DNA from: Peribacillus sp. FSL H8-0477
Lineage (GTDB): Bacteria; Bacillota; Bacilli; Bacillales; DSM-1321
Direction of reading: 5' to 3'
Assembly (NCBI RefSeq): GCF_038002765.1
Contig: NZ_JBBODE010000002.1
Span: 1,736,001-1,800,000 of the forward strand
DNA length: 64,000 bases
Below, one piece after another: positions 55,568 through 64,000 of this stretch. Below the pieces are notes generated by a model that was not told where the DNA came from, did not search any database, and saw nothing but the letters and a program-made list of their open reading frames with translations. Within the stretch, counting starts at the first letter, position 1, and the number at the start of each line of letters is the position of its first letter. Position numbers and translations under genes: made by a program.

Positions 55568-58135
55568 ATGATTACTTATGATAAAAACAGTTGGAAGATT
55601 CGTAATGAAAAAATCTTCATCCTGTCAGCAGCCATTCACTATTTCCGTTTGCCTAAAGCTGAATGGAACGAAGTCTTAGACAAGGCAAAAGAAGGGGGAT
55701 GCAATACCATTGAAACCTACATTCCATGGAATTTTCATGAAATGAATGAAGGTGAATGGGATTTCTCCGGCGATAAGGATGTAGCACACTTTTTTCAATT
55801 ATGCGCTGACAAAGGATTGTACGTGATTGCAAGACCGGGCCCATACATTTGTGCGGAATGGGATTTTGGAGGACTACCATGGTGGCTCTCAACGAAAGAG
55901 GGAATTCAATATCGTTCCGCAGATTCTTTATTTTTAAACTATGTTGATAAATATTTTGATCAGGTCATACCCATTATTAGTGAATTTCAATTGACGAAAA
56001 AGGGAACCGTTATTATGGTCCAAATTGAAAATGAGTTCCAGGCATATGGAAAACCAGATAAAGTCTATATGGAATATTTGCGTGACGGTATGGCGGAAAG
56101 AGGTATTGAAGTACCTTTTGTTACCTGTTATGGAGCTGTTGATGGTGCTGTTGAGTTCCGTAATTTTTGGTCGGGTGCCGATCAAGCTGCGGATATATTA
56201 AACGAACGGTTTATTGATCAGCCAAAAGGGGTCATGGAATTTTGGATTGGTTGGTTTGAGCAGTGGGGAGGAAATAAAGCAGATCAAAAAACACCTGAGC
56301 AGCTTGAATTTGAGTGTTATCAGTTGTTGAGTAATGGATTCACTGCGATTAATTATTACATGTATTTTGGAGGGACTAATTTTGATCATTGGGGTGGGAG
56401 AACCGTTGGAGAACAGACTTTTTCTACGACCTCATACGATTATGATGCAGCCATTGATGAATACTTACAGCCGACAAGGAAGTATGAAATATTAAAACGA
56501 TTTCATGCATTTGTAAACTGGCTGACCCCAGTTTTTACAAACACATATTTAACCGAAACAGAATTAAAGCTTCCTAGTATGTTAAAATCCCGAAGTGTTT
56601 TTAGTCCTCATGGTGAAGTACTATTTATTGAAAATAATCGTCATGAACGAGTTCAATCCCAGATGGTATTAGATGGCGTAATCGTTCCATTTACAATTGA
56701 AGCTAATGCCATATTACCAATTGTTCGTGATGTGAAAGTAGGGGAAAATTTCACAATAAAAACACTCACTGGGCAGACGACAGGCTTCGACGCCAAAATG
56801 GCCAATGTTTATCACGAAAATGGGCAATGTTCTTCTATGGTTTTGATTTTTCATAAAGAGGTGAATATTCACTGTCCACTGCCAAATCGTTTTGATATCG
56901 ATGAAGATGGTCTCGTTACGTTTCATCTCTTTCATGGTAAGGTGCCGCAAACTGTTCAATTTACCTTTTTAGATGGTACCAGCTATTCTATTGAAGTTTC
57001 TTCAAGAGAATATTTGGAAAAGGCGGCTCCTCTTTTGGAAGAGAGCACAGCAAGCTATGTTTTACATTGGGAATCCGCTAACGAAAAACTGTGTTTTTTA
57101 AACGGAAACGTTAAGCTCACTGAAAAACCACTCGATTTCAGTCAGTTTGGTCAATTTAGTGGATATTTAGGTTATGAAAGTGAATTTCACTCAGAAGAAA
57201 CGATTAATAAGACGGTGATTTTTACGAGAATTGAGGACCCAGTCATGGTCTTCTGCAATCAAAAATATATAGGTAAACTCAATAAAATTGGAGCGGCATC
57301 GATCGAGATCCCTCTTGAAAAAGGAAAAAACACGTTAACCTGCCTTGTCCAAAATATGGGGCGATTCAATTTTACTCAGGCTATTGGAGAACCAAAAGGG
57401 ATGAGTGATTCTCCTGCTCTTAACGGACAATATCTCCCTTTACTTAAAGGATGGCAAGTGGATGGGTGTGGTATTGAGCATACCTTATTACAAATACCTG
57501 AAATTGAAGGGCGGATTGGTTTTCTTAAATCCTTCTTCAATGATGGCTATAACCGGGCTATTCTAGTTGGCGAAGGAGTTTCACGGGTCCAAGTAAATGG
57601 AAAAACAGTAAACATGCTTATGGAAAGCCAATCGGCCTGGTCAAGAAACAGTGCTGTCCATGGAGTGGCTGATATCAGTCATAGCTTAAAACATGGAGAA
57701 AATATAATAGACTTAGATGTTCAGAATATTTCTAGTATCAGTCGTTTTGATCTTTATTTATATAAAGAAGAGAACCAACTTAAACAGTGGAAAACAAAGT
57801 CATTTGCCCAACTGCAAGAGGAAAAGCAGTGGACAGCAGGAAATTCACAAACGATTTCTCCACGTTGGTATAAAAGTTATTTTGACTGGAAACCAGAAAA
57901 CGGTCTCATTGTTAAAATTCAATTTGATCAGATGAGTAAAGGGTGTTTTTGGGTTAATGGACACTGCTTAGGTCGGTACTGGAACATTGGACCACAGGAG
58001 GAATATAAGATTCCAGCTTCATTGTTAGAAGAAAAAAATGAAATCGTTATTTTTGATGAAGATGGTGTAAGTCCAAATCAAGTCATTATTAGTTCGTATA
58101 AAACAAATGGCAATAGTATTTCTATAGGGGAGTAA
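55568..58135 (+). CDS. Beta-galactosidase, GH35
   Basis: 855 residues, no signal peptide, so acts on imported sugar in the cytoplasm. GH35 catalytic residues: acid/base Glu156 in QIENEFQAYG and nucleophile Glu224 in VMEFWIGWFEQWGG; RPGPYICAEWDFGGLPWWL and INYYMYFGGTNFDHWGG are typical. The C-terminal part has galactose-binding-like beta domains (GCFWVNGHCLGRYWNIGPQ). Streptococcal BgaC, a GH35 enzyme, cleaves Gal-beta-1,3-HexNAc; the GalNAc-type genes downstream make the same linkage likely here. GGAGAGG precedes ATG. Confidence 0.92.
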   Translation: MITYDKNSWKIRNEKIFILSAAIHYFRLPKAEWNEVLDKAKEGGCNTIETYIPWNFHEMNEGEWDFSGDKDVAHFFQLCADKGLYVIARPGPYICAEWDFGGLPWWLSTKEGIQYRSADSLFLNYVDKYFDQVIPIISEFQLTKKGTVIMVQIENEFQAYGKPDKVYMEYLRDGMAERGIEVPFVTCYGAVDGAVEFRNFWSGADQAADILNERFIDQPKGVMEFWIGWFEQWGGNKADQKTPEQLEFECYQLLSNGFTAINYYMYFGGTNFDHWGGRTVGEQTFSTTSYDYDAAIDEYLQPTRKYEILKRFHAFVNWLTPVFTNTYLTETELKLPSMLKSRSVFSPHGEVLFIENNRHERVQSQMVLDGVIVPFTIEANAILPIVRDVKVGENFTIKTLTGQTTGFDAKMANVYHENGQCSSMVLIFHKEVNIHCPLPNRFDIDEDGLVTFHLFHGKVPQTVQFTFLDGTSYSIEVSSREYLEKAAPLLEESTASYVLHWESANEKLCFLNGNVKLTEKPLDFSQFGQFSGYLGYESEFHSEETINKTVIFTRIEDPVMVFCNQKYIGKLNKIGAASIEIPLEKGKNTLTCLVQNMGRFNFTQAIGEPKGMSDSPALNGQYLPLLKGWQVDGCGIEHTLLQIPEIEGRIGFLKSFFNDGYNRAILVGEGVSRVQVNGKTVNMLMESQSAWSRNSAVHGVADISHSLKHGENIIDLDVQNISSISRFDLYLYKEENQLKQWKTKSFAQLQEEKQWTAGNSQTISPRWYKSYFDWKPENGLIVKIQFDQMSKGCFWVNGHCLGRYWNIGPQEEYKIPASLLEEKNEIVIFDEDGVSPNQVIISSYKTNGNSISIGE

Positions 58136-58184
58136 AGAAAAGAAGTACTTGTTCATAAATGGACTCGACTAGGGGCGACGATAC

Positions 58185-59057
58185 ATGAAAAAGGCAATCG
58201 GCATTGATATTGGAGGAACGAAGATTGCAGCGGGAATTATTTCAGAATCAGGAGAATTGCTTACCCGCGCAGAAGTGAAAAGTGATCTCACCGGTCGTGA
58301 AAGAATGTTTGAGCAAGTTGTCAAAGCGGTTGAACAAGCTCTTGAAGGTTCGCAATTTTCTGATCTTGAAGGCATTGGTGTGGGAGTCCCAGGTAAAGTG
58401 GATCGCGATAAAGGAATCGCTGTTTTTCAAAACAATTTGCCGTGGAAGCAGTTTCCAATCTCATCCCGATTACTGGAGCAATTTGGTGTCGTCAAGTCAA
58501 TAAAGATTGATAACGATGTGTATATGGCGGGTTTTGCCGAGTGGAAAGCAGCACAAGGAGGAACAAATGAGACCTTTGTCTATGTGACAATCAGTACAGG
58601 AATCGCATGTTCAATCATCCATCATGGCTCCTTTTTTAGAGGAGCAGGTTTTGCGGGGGAACTGGGCCTGATTCCTGTTCTTTCAAAGAAAGGGAATCAA
58701 CGGCTAGAAACTATCTCTGCTGGTCCAGGGATCCAGAATATAGCAGGTATACCAACCAAAGAAGTCTTTAGTGGATACTTAAATGGTTCACAGGACTATC
58801 AGTTCATCATCGATGAGGTTACAGGTCATTTAGCACAAGGACTCTATTCTATTTCTTGTTTAATCGATCCGCATAGAATGGTTTTCGGCGGCAGTGTCAT
58901 TCAAAACAATCCATTTTTACTGGAGTTAATTAAAGAGAAACTTAAAAACTATCAGCTTCCAGAACAGCAGCATTTCTTAGAACAGATGAGCATTAGTACA
59001 TTAGCTCAGAATAATGGTGTTATTGGTGCCGGATTACGAGTATTCGAAAGAATCTAA
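58185..59057 (+). CDS. ROK-family sugar kinase lacking the zinc motif
   Basis: 290 residues. ATP site GIDIGGTKIAAGII, and catalytic Asp in KIDNDVYMAGFAEW; VYVTISTGIACSII follows. The usual ROK zinc motif (ExGH with CxCGxxGCxE) is absent: the equivalent GAGFAGELGLIPVLSKKGNQ has no His and no Cys. By position it should phosphorylate GalNAc or GlcNAc released by the beta-galactosidase to the 6-phosphate. A repressor role is unlikely, since there is no HTH. Confidence 0.85.
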   Translation: MKKAIGIDIGGTKIAAGIISESGELLTRAEVKSDLTGRERMFEQVVKAVEQALEGSQFSDLEGIGVGVPGKVDRDKGIAVFQNNLPWKQFPISSRLLEQFGVVKSIKIDNDVYMAGFAEWKAAQGGTNETFVYVTISTGIACSIIHHGSFFRGAGFAGELGLIPVLSKKGNQRLETISAGPGIQNIAGIPTKEVFSGYLNGSQDYQFIIDEVTGHLAQGLYSISCLIDPHRMVFGGSVIQNNPFLLELIKEKLKNYQLPEQQHFLEQMSISTLAQNNGVIGAGLRVFERI

Positions 59058-59073
59058 AGAGGAGTGGTCAGAG

Positions 59074-60240
59074 GTGTTTACGTTAAGTCAAGAAAAACTA
59101 GTACTCTTAGGTGCATCTATTACAACGGAAGAAATTAAGCAGCAGCCAGATTTATGGGCTGAAACGTTTGATTTATACACCGAGAAAAGCAAAGAAATAG
59201 AAGAGTTCTTTCTAAAACTATCAACTAAACACAATCGAGTTCGAGTCATTTTCACAGGTGCCGGAACGTCTGCCTATGTTGGTGAGACGATTCTGCCTTA
59301 CCTAAAAGAAACATGTGATGAAAAACAATGGGAATTGCACAGTATTCCAACTACGACCTTGGTATCCAATCCTAATCAATTTCTTAAAGCAGATATTCCT
59401 ACCTTACTCGTTTCGTTTGCCAGAAGCGGGAACAGTCCGGAAAGTGTTGGAGCTGTAAAACTAGCTGAGCAAATCATAACCGATTTGTATAAGCTGACGA
59501 TTACCTGTGCTAAGGATGGTCAATTAGCCAAACAAAGTGTAAGTGATCAAAAGAGTTTTTTACTATTGATGCCTGAATTATCGAATGATCAGGGATTTGC
59601 AATGACTGGAAGCTATACGTGTATGACCTTAACGGCTTTACTTACCTTTGATACCTTAGCGATTGAGGGGAAATCAACAATCGTAAAAATGATTCGGAAA
59701 ATGGGTGAAAGTGTCATTCAAAGGGAAACTGTCATTCAAGAGATCATTGACCGGGATTTTAATCGAATTATATACCTGGGTTCAGGTTGTTTTGAAGGAT
59801 TAGCTCGAGAGGCCCAATTGAAAATATTAGAGCTGACAGCTGGGAAAATTGTCACCGCGTTTGATTCGCCGATGGGATTCCGACATGGACCTAAATCATT
59901 TATGGACGAAAACTCAGTGGTCTTTGTATTCGTTTCTAACCATCCTTATACACGTCAATATGATTTAGATTTATTAAAAGAAATAAAGCAGGATAATATT
60001 GCTGTCAATGTTTGTGCTATCGAGGTAGAAGGAGAAACCAATTACGATGGGAACAAGTTTGTTTTTGACAGCGAATTTCAAACCGTTCCGGATGCATACT
60101 TAGCCTTACCTTTTCTCATGATTGGGCAAATCGTTTCACTACTTGCATCGGTCAAAGTCGGTAATACACCTGATACGCCTTCGCCAACAGGAACGGTGAA
60201 TCGTGTGGTTAAAGGCGTAAACATCTATGAATACGAATAA
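59074..60240 (+). CDS. agaS: AgaS-type amino-sugar-phosphate isomerase/deaminase (SIS)
   Basis: 388 residues with two SIS domains: VIFTGAGTSAYVGETILPYL, VSFARSGNSPESVGAV, and later IIYLGSGCFEGLAREAQLKI, with FDSPMGFRHGPKSFM, the AgaS signature. It would deaminate and isomerise galactosamine 6-phosphate to tagatose 6-phosphate. GTG 59074 follows AAAGAGGAG; a longer reading frame overlapping the kinase gene has no site. Overlaps the deacetylase gene by 14 bp. Confidence 0.9.
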   Translation: MFTLSQEKLVLLGASITTEEIKQQPDLWAETFDLYTEKSKEIEEFFLKLSTKHNRVRVIFTGAGTSAYVGETILPYLKETCDEKQWELHSIPTTTLVSNPNQFLKADIPTLLVSFARSGNSPESVGAVKLAEQIITDLYKLTITCAKDGQLAKQSVSDQKSFLLLMPELSNDQGFAMTGSYTCMTLTALLTFDTLAIEGKSTIVKMIRKMGESVIQRETVIQEIIDRDFNRIIYLGSGCFEGLAREAQLKILELTAGKIVTAFDSPMGFRHGPKSFMDENSVVFVFVSNHPYTRQYDLDLLKEIKQDNIAVNVCAIEVEGETNYDGNKFVFDSEFQTVPDAYLALPFLMIGQIVSLLASVKVGNTPDTPSPTGTVNRVVKGVNIYEYE

Positions 60241-61414
60241 AGGCTGTAAGTCTTCATATATTTTTGCTGATAAGTTTTTCCTAGAAGGGAAGGTTGAAGG
60301 TTCAGGATTTCTGGAAATTAATGAGGGAAGATTTGTTGGCTTTTCTGAAAACCTGTCCGAGAAAGAGGCTGAAATCATTAATTATGCGGGCCATTGGATC
60401 GCTCCAGGATTAGTAGATACTCATATTCATGGATTTCAAAATCACGACATTATGGACAACGATGTTACAGGATTGAATAAGATATCGGAAGGACTTCTTT
60501 CCTGCGGAGTTACTTCGTTTTTACCAACGACTTTAACATCCTCAACAGAAGTGTTGAATCGCGTTGTTGAAATGATTGGTGCTAATTATAAGGAAGTCCG
60601 TGGAGCTAAAATTATTGGAATCTTTTTGGAAGGGCCATTTTTTACGGAAAAACATAAAGGGGCGCAAAATCCGAACTACTTTTGTGATCCATCCATTGAT
60701 TTATTGAAGAACTGGCAGAAGTTATCCAATTATTCTATTGAAAAAATAGCCATTGCGCCCGAGAGAAAAGGGACAGCTGAATTTATTGAATATGCGGTAA
60801 GAGACAAGATTGCAGTGGCTCTAGCCCATAGTGATGCTACATATGAAGAAGCAAAGCAGGCGGTTGAAAAAGGGGCATCTATTTTTGTTCATACCTTTAA
60901 TGGAATGAGTCCATTGCACCATCGGGAGCCGGGAATGGTTGGTGCTGCGATGAATTTAAAAAATGTTTTTACAGAAATCATTTGTGATGGATATCATGTA
61001 CACCCTGTTGCCGCAAATATTTTAATGGATACCCGCGGCAGAGACCAAACTGTTTTGGTGACCGATTGCATGATGGCTGGGGGAATGCCGGAAGGAAGCT
61101 ATCGCCTAGGTGAAATCCCAGTAGAGGTGAAAGAAGGGGCTGCCCGCATTGAAGGCGGCAGTTTATCAGGAAGTATTTTACAATTAAAGAATGCCGTCCA
61201 AAATACCGTTAAATGGGGAATTGCCACGCCAGAGGAAGCAATCTATATGGCGAGTACTGCACCAGCGAAAAGTATTGGGAAGGATGACGAATGCGGGAAG
61301 ATTGCCAAAGGGTACGCGGCTGACTTTATTGTTTTGAATCCTGATATGGATTTAATTGCAACTTATCTTAATGGTACTTGTCGTTATCATATAAAGGAAG
61401 AGGAGGTACGATGA
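60227..61414 (+). CDS. N-acetylgalactosamine/glucosamine-6-phosphate deacetylase
   Basis: Amidohydrolase-superfamily enzyme of 395 residues removing acetate from GalNAc-6-P or GlcNAc-6-P. Metal ligands: VDTHIHGF, FLEGPFFTEKHKGAQ (Glu), ALAHSDAT and FVHTFNGMSPLHHREPG histidines, catalytic Asp in LVTDCMMAGG. The agaS context points to GalNAc-6-P (AgaA) more than NagA. ATG starts inside the agaS end. It ends at 61414, where the next ATG overlaps its stop. Confidence 0.92.
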   Translation: MNTNKGCKSSYIFADKFFLEGKVEGSGFLEINEGRFVGFSENLSEKEAEIINYAGHWIAPGLVDTHIHGFQNHDIMDNDVTGLNKISEGLLSCGVTSFLPTTLTSSTEVLNRVVEMIGANYKEVRGAKIIGIFLEGPFFTEKHKGAQNPNYFCDPSIDLLKNWQKLSNYSIEKIAIAPERKGTAEFIEYAVRDKIAVALAHSDATYEEAKQAVEKGASIFVHTFNGMSPLHHREPGMVGAAMNLKNVFTEIICDGYHVHPVAANILMDTRGRDQTVLVTDCMMAGGMPEGSYRLGEIPVEVKEGAARIEGGSLSGSILQLKNAVQNTVKWGIATPEEAIYMASTAPAKSIGKDDECGKIAKGYAADFIVLNPDMDLIATYLNGTCRYHIKEEEVR

Positions 61415-61449
61415 CTTCTGAATGTCATCATACATTCTTCGAGTAACAA

Positions 61450-61579
61450 AAACAGATTTTTAGATAAATTATCTTTTGCCAAAATCTCATCAGTAGCAAC
61501 GTCATACATAAAGAACCATCCAATGGTTACGGAAGGATATAAGAAGGTTAGATTGGTTCTGAAAATAAAAGTAGATTGA
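61450..61579 (+). pseudogene. Remnant of a LacI-family DNA-binding domain
   Basis: The frame ending in TGA at 61577-61579 reads FLDKLSFAKISSVATSYIKN then [15 protein letters not shown], which lines up with the LacI motif (DIAKxAGVSxATVSxxLNNxPxVSExTRKKVLEAI) with changes at key glycines. No start codon or effector domain remains. A 10-codon frame at 61411-61443 with GGAGG may be its broken head. Lies between the deacetylase and aldolase genes. Confidence 0.45.
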
Positions 61580-61593
61580 TTGGGGGATTTATC

Positions 61594-62604
61594 ATGCTGG
61601 ATTTGACCAAAGGTAAGTTTGCCGCTTTAAAACGCTTGTCTGATGACAATCATATTATCGGAGCTCTAGCGATTGACCAACGTGGATCACTAAAAAAAAT
61701 GATTGCGTCGGGTAGTACGAATGAAGTTGGAGATGAGGGGATTATCCGTTTCAAAGAATTGGTTTCTGAAGAATTAACTCCTTATTCAACTGCTATTCTA
61801 TTAGATCCAGAATACGGACTGCCAGCTGCAAAAGTCCGCAGTAAGGATGCTGGTTTATTAATTGCTTATGAAAAGACCGGTTATGATTCCACGACTGTGG
61901 GGCGTCTGCCTGATTTATTACCAGAGTGGTCCGTAAAACGAATTAAAGAAGCTGGTGCCGATGCTGTGAAATTTCTACTGTATTATGATGTCGATGAAGA
62001 TGTGAAAATTAATGAGTATAAACATGTTTTTATGGAACGGGTAGGTTCTGAATGTGCTGCTGAGGATATTCCCTTTTTCTTAGAAATTGTCTCTTATGAT
62101 GCCAACATTGAGGATGTTAACAGTAAAGAGTATGCCAGAGTGAAGCCACATAAGGTGATTGAGGCAATAAAAGTATTTTCCAGATTAGAGTTTAAGGTAG
62201 ATGTTTTAAAAGTTGAAGTGCCGGTGAATATGAATTATGTTGATGGGTATACGGATAGTGAAACGGTCTATAGTCAAGAAGAAGCGGCTGGCTATTTCAA
62301 GGAGCAAAGTGAGGCTACCGAGCTGCCATTTATTTTTTTAAGTGCGGGGGTAAGTGCTGAATTATTTCAAGAGACCTTGAAATTTGCTAAACAATCAGGT
62401 TCCAGCTTTAATGGTGTGTTATGCGGGCGTGCAACTTGGAAAGATGGTGTTGCTCCATTTGCTTTCAGCGGCGAACAGGCGGGACGAGAATGGTTACAAG
62501 CTGTTGGCCAAAAGAATATTGAAGAACTAAATGTCGTTTTGAAAGAATCAGCCAGTTCTTGGTTCGAAAAGGTTAAAAACAGAAATCCTTTCGTTTCATC
62601 TTAA
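61594..62604 (+). CDS. lacD: Tagatose 1,6-bisphosphate aldolase, class I (LacD)
   Basis: Splits tagatose 1,6-bisphosphate into dihydroxyacetone phosphate and glyceraldehyde 3-phosphate by a lysine Schiff base. 336 residues; [43 protein letters not shown], and [16 protein letters not shown] (lysine) are typical of LacD. ATG 61594 follows TTGGGGGAT. The kinase making its substrate (LacC type) is not in this operon, so a phosphofructokinase-like enzyme elsewhere must serve. Confidence 0.93.
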   Translation: MLDLTKGKFAALKRLSDDNHIIGALAIDQRGSLKKMIASGSTNEVGDEGIIRFKELVSEELTPYSTAILLDPEYGLPAAKVRSKDAGLLIAYEKTGYDSTTVGRLPDLLPEWSVKRIKEAGADAVKFLLYYDVDEDVKINEYKHVFMERVGSECAAEDIPFFLEIVSYDANIEDVNSKEYARVKPHKVIEAIKVFSRLEFKVDVLKVEVPVNMNYVDGYTDSETVYSQEEAAGYFKEQSEATELPFIFLSAGVSAELFQETLKFAKQSGSSFNGVLCGRATWKDGVAPFAFSGEQAGREWLQAVGQKNIEELNVVLKESASSWFEKVKNRNPFVSS

Positions 62605-62621
62605 GGAGCTAGTGGGGACAA

Positions 62622-62657
62622 TAGGCAAGGGTAAAAGGGAACCCTTGCCTTTTTTCT
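62622..62657 (+). terminator. Terminator of the galactosyl-HexNAc operon
   Basis: AGGCAAGGG pairs with CCCTTGCCT and is followed by a T run. From 62658 to 62983 I find no gene; a palindromic AATACGTATT at 62663 and AT-rich sequence are all I see. Confidence 0.92.
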
Positions 62658-62983
62658 GTTCAATACGTATTAAGTATGTTATTCACTTTATTTATATGGA
62701 TAACTTTGGTAATATTTAATTTGAGATGTAAAGAGAGGGGAATTTAAATTACGCATGTGGATTACTTTGAAATGATTAGTAGTAATTGGATAGAGTGACA
62801 AGGCGATTCTTTATAATGAAGGATTCGTTAATTTGTCTATCTTAAATCATTCGAGGGATTCATGGTGTGGAAAATTTAGTTCCCATTACCAAGCAGATAC
62901 CTTTGTCTATCTGTTTGGATTTATGGGTAAAAATACATCACTTTTGACACAATCATAGAGTCCCTATATTGGGGGAGTTATTA

Positions 62984-63781
62984 ATGAAAAATCAGAACGA
63001 AAACGAAGAGGTATTAACTGGAGGAAATGTCTCAAACGTAATTCGTTTAGGAGAGACAGTTCGACGTGAAGTAAAGCCTGAAAGTGTTAAAATCCATAAA
63101 CTATTGAAACATATAGAAGCTAAAGAGTTTACTAACGCACCGAAGTTTTTGGGGTTTGATGACAAAAACAGAGAGATTTTATCATTTATTAAAGGAGAAG
63201 CTGGGAATTATCCTTTAAAGAAGTATATGTGGTCTAATGAAGCTTTAAAAGAAATAGCGAAAATGCTTCGTCTTTATCATCGTGCTGTGAGTGATTTTCC
63301 AATTGAAGATAGTTGGACGCCAATCGACAACACCCCTCAGCCCTTTGAGGTAGTATGTCATAATGATTTTGCCATCTATAACATTATATTTAATCAAGAA
63401 AAGCCAGTGGGGATCATTGATTTTGATCTTGCTGCTCCTGGTCCAAGACTTTGGGATATTGTCTATACTCTTTATACGTGCGTTCCTTTAAGTAGACTTT
63501 ATCATACTGATTCGGGTGAGACTGTTTATTATGAACCAGTAAAGGATGCTGACCGTATAAAACAAAGGGTTACATTATTTTTTGAATCTTATGGAGTTGA
63601 GGGATTAGAAAAAGGTTTTTTAGACATGGTGTTGCTACGAGTAGATGCATTATGTAAAACGATGCAAAGGAAAGCTGAAGAAGGCGATTTAGCCTTTCGA
63701 AAAATGATCGATGAAGGGCATGTTGAACATTATCAAAAGGACCTTCAATTCATTCGGGAACACGGAAAAGAATGGGTTTAA
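62984..63781 (+). CDS. Aminoglycoside-phosphotransferase-fold kinase
   Basis: 265 residues with VCHNDFAIYNIIFNQ (catalytic HxDxxxxN) and VGIIDFDLAAPGPRLWDIVY (metal-binding DxD); an N-terminal VIRLGETVRREVKPESVKIH holds the ATP-binding lysine region. ATG 62984 follows GGGGGAG. Small-molecule kinase of unknown substrate; not close to the one at 22033. Confidence 0.85.
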   Translation: MKNQNENEEVLTGGNVSNVIRLGETVRREVKPESVKIHKLLKHIEAKEFTNAPKFLGFDDKNREILSFIKGEAGNYPLKKYMWSNEALKEIAKMLRLYHRAVSDFPIEDSWTPIDNTPQPFEVVCHNDFAIYNIIFNQEKPVGIIDFDLAAPGPRLWDIVYTLYTCVPLSRLYHTDSGETVYYEPVKDADRIKQRVTLFFESYGVEGLEKGFLDMVLLRVDALCKTMQRKAEEGDLAFRKMIDEGHVEHYQKDLQFIREHGKEWV

Positions 63782-63825
63782 AATGGTTTTGAACTAACTA
63801 ATAGTCATCACAAACCGAGAATCCT

Positions 63826-63849
63826 AGCTGCCTTTTTGGCAGCTTTTCT
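63826..63849 (+). terminator. Terminator ahead of the second group II intron
   Basis: AGCTGCC (63826-63832) pairs with GGCAGCT (63838-63844) across T5, then TTTCTTA and the intron 5' end. Confidence 0.88.
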
Positions 63850-63851
63850 TA

Positions 63852-64000
63852 GTGTGCCAGGCATGGCAACTATCTAGGTGGTGAAAGTCCACTGTGGGGG
63901 TAAACATCGACCAACCACTAAGGAAGCGCAAGGTACTTACCGTGAGGTAAGGGCTGGAGGAAGCGTGGAATAAAATCTTGGCTCGACGAACAGAAATCTG
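63852..64000 (+). mobile_element. Group II intron, class C, second copy (5' end only)
   Basis: 149 bases identical to the start of the intron at 47032, cut by the right window edge. It too follows an intrinsic terminator, and both insertions share TTTTCTTA just before the GTGTGCC 5' end. Confidence 0.95.

Overview
The window reads as chromosome of a low-GC, spore-forming Bacillaceae (Bacillus/Neobacillus type). The evidence is a full-length CwlJ, a SpoVB-type flippase, a class III fructose-bisphosphatase, a Des desaturase, LicH and KhtU all close to their Bacillus subtilis counterparts, tandem TPP riboswitches ahead of tenA, strong AGGAGG-type ribosome binding sites and many intrinsic terminators. 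It is mostly a mosaic of small catabolic operons, each with its own regulator, separated by terminators.

Layout. 1-6.9 kb: a maltose locus, with a PTS permease gene (cut by the left edge) divergent from maltose phosphorylase, beta-phosphoglucomutase, mutarotase and a LacI regulator; two copies of the same 12-bp operator lie in mirror orientation between them. 7.2-13.3 kb: an oxidative group (FAD monooxygenase, esterase, HpaB-type oxygenase, HpaC-type flavin reductase, thioredoxin-like protein) with a des desaturase inserted. 13.4-17.8 kb: metallo-beta-lactamase protein, RsbR-like STAS protein, cwlJ, and a two-gene amino-acid ABC transporter without its ATPase. 18.0-20.9 kb: the most interesting block, two Ena-like (endospore appendage) proteins followed by a BclA-like collagen protein with 155 uninterrupted Gly-X-Y triplets. 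21-31 kb: acetyltransferase, kinase-like protein, a tyrosinase with a 41-residue insertion, aldo/keto reductase, flippase, KhtU antiporter, asnA and several very small genes.

31-46.5 kb: RpiR regulator/licH, an M3 peptidase, aldo/keto reductase, NUDIX, an MFS-SDR operon with a divergent LysR gene, fbp, a noncoding stretch with a 21-bp-periodic repeat, tenA-thiW behind two TPP riboswitches, a methyltransferase and an acetyltransferase. 47.0-48.9 kb: a class C group II intron placed directly after a terminator; a second copy starts at 63852, also directly after a terminator, and runs off the right edge. 49-51 kb: a lipoprotein and a sulfite-oxidase-fold molybdoenzyme, both apparently starting at CTG.

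51-62.7 kb: an AraC-controlled operon encoding a sugar ABC importer (no ATPase), a 55-residue membrane protein, a GH35 beta-galactosidase, a ROK kinase, an AgaS-type isomerase/deaminase, an amino-sugar-6-phosphate deacetylase and a tagatose-1,6-bisphosphate aldolase. Together they suggest uptake of a beta-galactosyl-HexNAc disaccharide, cleavage inside the cell and breakdown of GalNAc through tagatose phosphates. A decayed LacI-type DNA-binding segment lies between the deacetylase and aldolase genes. All function calls rest on motifs and recalled family sequences; no database search was run.
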